Assembly: GCA_946965045.2 (NCBI GenBank)
Contig: OX337228.1
Coordinates: 434,001 to 498,000 of the forward strand
DNA length: 64,000 bases
From: Epithemia pelagica
Lineage: Eukaryota > Bacillariophyta > Bacillariophyceae > Surirellales > Surirellaceae
Direction: 5' to 3'
A program made the translations under genes and the position numbers. The notes beneath the pieces are model-generated. The model saw only the letters and a program-made list of their open reading frames with translations, was not told where the DNA came from and did not search any database. Shown piece after piece: positions 62,301 to 64,000 of the stretch (positions are counted from its first letter, which is position 1; each line of letters opens with the position of its first letter).

Positions 62301-64000
62301 AGGGGAACGGACGGAGGCTCAGAGGGAGCGACCGAAAGGGGACTAGAGAAACTAGGAGCGTCAGAGACAGAACTAGATAAGTAGACATCTTCATAGTGAT
62401 CTAGGTTAGATAAAAAATCATTATTGGGATCAACGATGTCAGCGATGACAGCATCCGTAGGATTTGGGCATTCCTTAAGACATGGGGAAGCGTTGGTATT
62501 CGGCGTTGCCTCCAGGGGAGGACAAGTCGTAGATGTGGGCGATATCCATGTTACGCCCGTAGATCTTGAACAATTGTTCGCGGACCTCGAGGATTGGGGC
62601 CTGAGGATGGCATTCTCGGCCGGCATAGCCTCTGGAGGGCCAGTCTGGATGTGACATTGCTGAGCAAAAAGAACATCAAGGTGATGAGAGACATCCGGAG
62701 AGGATGAAGCAAAAAAGGAAGAAGAACACATACCGGGGACCGTTCGATCGGCATTGCGGAGACTCGACCAATCACGAGAATCGGCTAGAGGACGTTGACG
62801 AGCACGATAAGCCGCGTCTTGCACAGAAGGCAACGGCTCAGCCAACGACGGATCAATCGGTGGATTGTCGTCTGTGTTGGTGCCTTCAGAGGCATGCTGG
62901 TCGGAGCCAGATCCAGAACGACGGGGAACAGCGCCCCAACTGGAACCAGTAGGGCGAGATTCTCCAGATGAGGGAGTTCCCTGGCCACGAGAGCCTTGAC
63001 CATTACGGCCTTGTTTCTGAGAACCATTGTTGGGCTGAGACCCAGTAGGGGTGCGAAGACCAGACCTGGTACGGGCAAGAGAGGCGTTGAAATGCTCTTG
63101 GTTAAAATTGGAGGACTGCGGGTTGTAGATGCAGTTGGCCCAAGTATGATTGGCGTGCGAAGAAATCGTGTCCTTGTAAGGACAGGCATCGCCGTCATTG
63201 ACTGGACGATCACCGGACGTTTGGCGTTCACCATTGGAGTGGCGATTGCCGCCGCGTAGACCGCCACGACCACCATTAGAGGAGCGGAAACGCTTGGAGG
63301 AAGAACCACGAGAAGTGGAATCATTGCGAGGATTGCGGGACTTGGCCTGGGACTGTGTATTGGCAGCCATCTTTTCTTGAGAGGCCCGTTGATAGCCACG
63401 CATTGCTTGAAGGAGGTCGGTGACATTGAAATGGTTCACCAGATCTGCAACCAAGGGATTGGCCGTCTTGAACTCGTTGCGCCAAGCAACCGGGGAGCCA
63501 AGATAGAAGGCTTGCTTCAGCTCATCGTCGGTGAGAGCCTGAACAGCGTTGTCGTTAGACAAATAACGGAGACCGTTCAAAAACTTTTTGAGGGTGTGAT
63601 AATGAATATCAACGGTCATGTCAGGTGGCTTGCGAGGACCGCAAAGGAGGTGTGACCGGAAGGCATTGACTTAGGAAACAGTCAACTTGGGTTCGAAGAT
63701 CGTAGCAATCAACTGTTTAAAACACGCTTCATCAAGGTTAGCGCCATCAGGCAGGGCCTGAAATGCAACATGGAACTTGTCCGCAACGAGACTTGTGGTA
63801 ACACGAGGAAAGTAGGTGCAACAGGCAGCAAAGGGCTCTGGATGACCGGAGATCTTGACCTTGTCAACAAAATGGAGGACCCAAAGGAAGAGATTCGAGG
63901 GCTCTTCATCCACGCCATCTCGAAATGGCATGAGACGGACATAGTACTTGTCATCGTTGTCGTCTTTCATCTTGAGGGTGGAAAGAGCAGAGGAAGAATC
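59374..64000 (-). mobile_element. Ty3/gypsy element, copy B (defective, cut by window end)
   Basis: The 3' LTR is 59374-59589 (216 bp, no insertion). The first base has changed (CGCC instead of TGCC) and the end reads CCACA. The 5' LTR lies beyond the window. Same element and position as 3499-10188. Confidence 0.85.
59592..63970 (-). pseudogene. Gypsy gag-pol, copy B (disrupted)
   Basis: From 63619 the reading is open down to 60350 (1089 codons), covering the gag tail, protease, RT (VYIDDIGIF) and RNase H (HVYVDAFDYQ). Here the RT region lacks the 139-bp deletion of copy A. Lesions: TAA at 63671-63673 in gag; protease ALLNSGADKT, with the catalytic Asp changed to Asn; the TGA at 60350-60352 shared with copy A; a 665-bp deletion at 59979/59980 that removes the integrase finger and catalytic core; and loss of the terminal stop by small changes near 59660. 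It cannot be autonomous. Confidence 0.88.

Larger units (their letters stand above)
49979..64000. repeat. Segmental duplication, right copy (B)
   Basis: Collinear with 232-10188, starting at the sequence ACACGGCCATCG. Copy B has the 6149-bp Copia element 3 in intron 3, lacks the MULE-like insertion in the gypsy LTR, and has a 665-bp deletion in the gypsy integrase. The window ends inside the gypsy gag. Confidence 0.9.

Overview
The window looks like a transposon-rich stretch of a diatom (stramenopile) nuclear genome, probably a pennate species. That assignment is inference from four things: Ty1/copia elements with diatom-style protease motifs and extra ORFs, a two-exon Golgi-type GT10 fucosyltransferase, short GT-AG introns, and the near absence of intact host genes. 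No prokaryotic operons, CRISPR arrays, rRNA or recognisable tRNA genes were seen.

Layout. (1) About 232-10188 and about 49979-64000 are two copies of one segmental duplication. Each carries a four-exon host gene of unknown function (weakly DUF6604-like) followed by a minus-strand Ty3/gypsy element. Both gene copies are broken, by different lesions: a 23-bp tandem duplication in the left copy, and a nonsense codon plus a 6.1-kb Copia insertion inside an intron in the right copy. The two gypsy copies also decayed differently. (2) 10340-13777 is a three-level nest: a small inverted-repeat element holds a 3.2-kb MULE-like element with perfect 10-bp target duplications, which holds a 1-kb element packed with AAAGTCAAGT-type motifs, again with a perfect 10-bp duplication. 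(3) 13907-21032 is a candidate PIF/Harbinger region: an accessory ORF convergent with a DDE transposase, a 70-bp minisatellite, and a decayed transposase-associated gene. (4) 21217-22899 is an intact P-loop NTPase plus nuclease-like protein of the Crinkler/RHS class. (5) 23681-25849 is an alpha-1,3-fucosyltransferase gene (GT10). Two degenerate copies of its first exon lie 12-13 kb away at 38.1-39.0 kb, next to a second glycosyltransferase-like gene (39634-41325). (6) 28475-37994 is a Kelch-repeat gene split by a full-length 8.4-kb Copia element with near-identical LTRs and a 5-bp target duplication. (7) 41581-48250 is a third Copia element with identical LTRs. Its gag and pol are in one frame, separated by a single UGA followed by CGGGG and a strong stem-loop, a viral-type readthrough arrangement.

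The three Copia elements use three different expression layouts: a separate upstream ORF before one gag-pol ORF; an upstream ORF whose stop lies 2 nt before the gag-pol ATG; and gag-UGA-pol. Host genes have been interrupted, duplicated or re-promotered by this activity. Only the fucosyltransferase, the NTPase/nuclease gene and perhaps the glycosyltransferase-like gene look functional.
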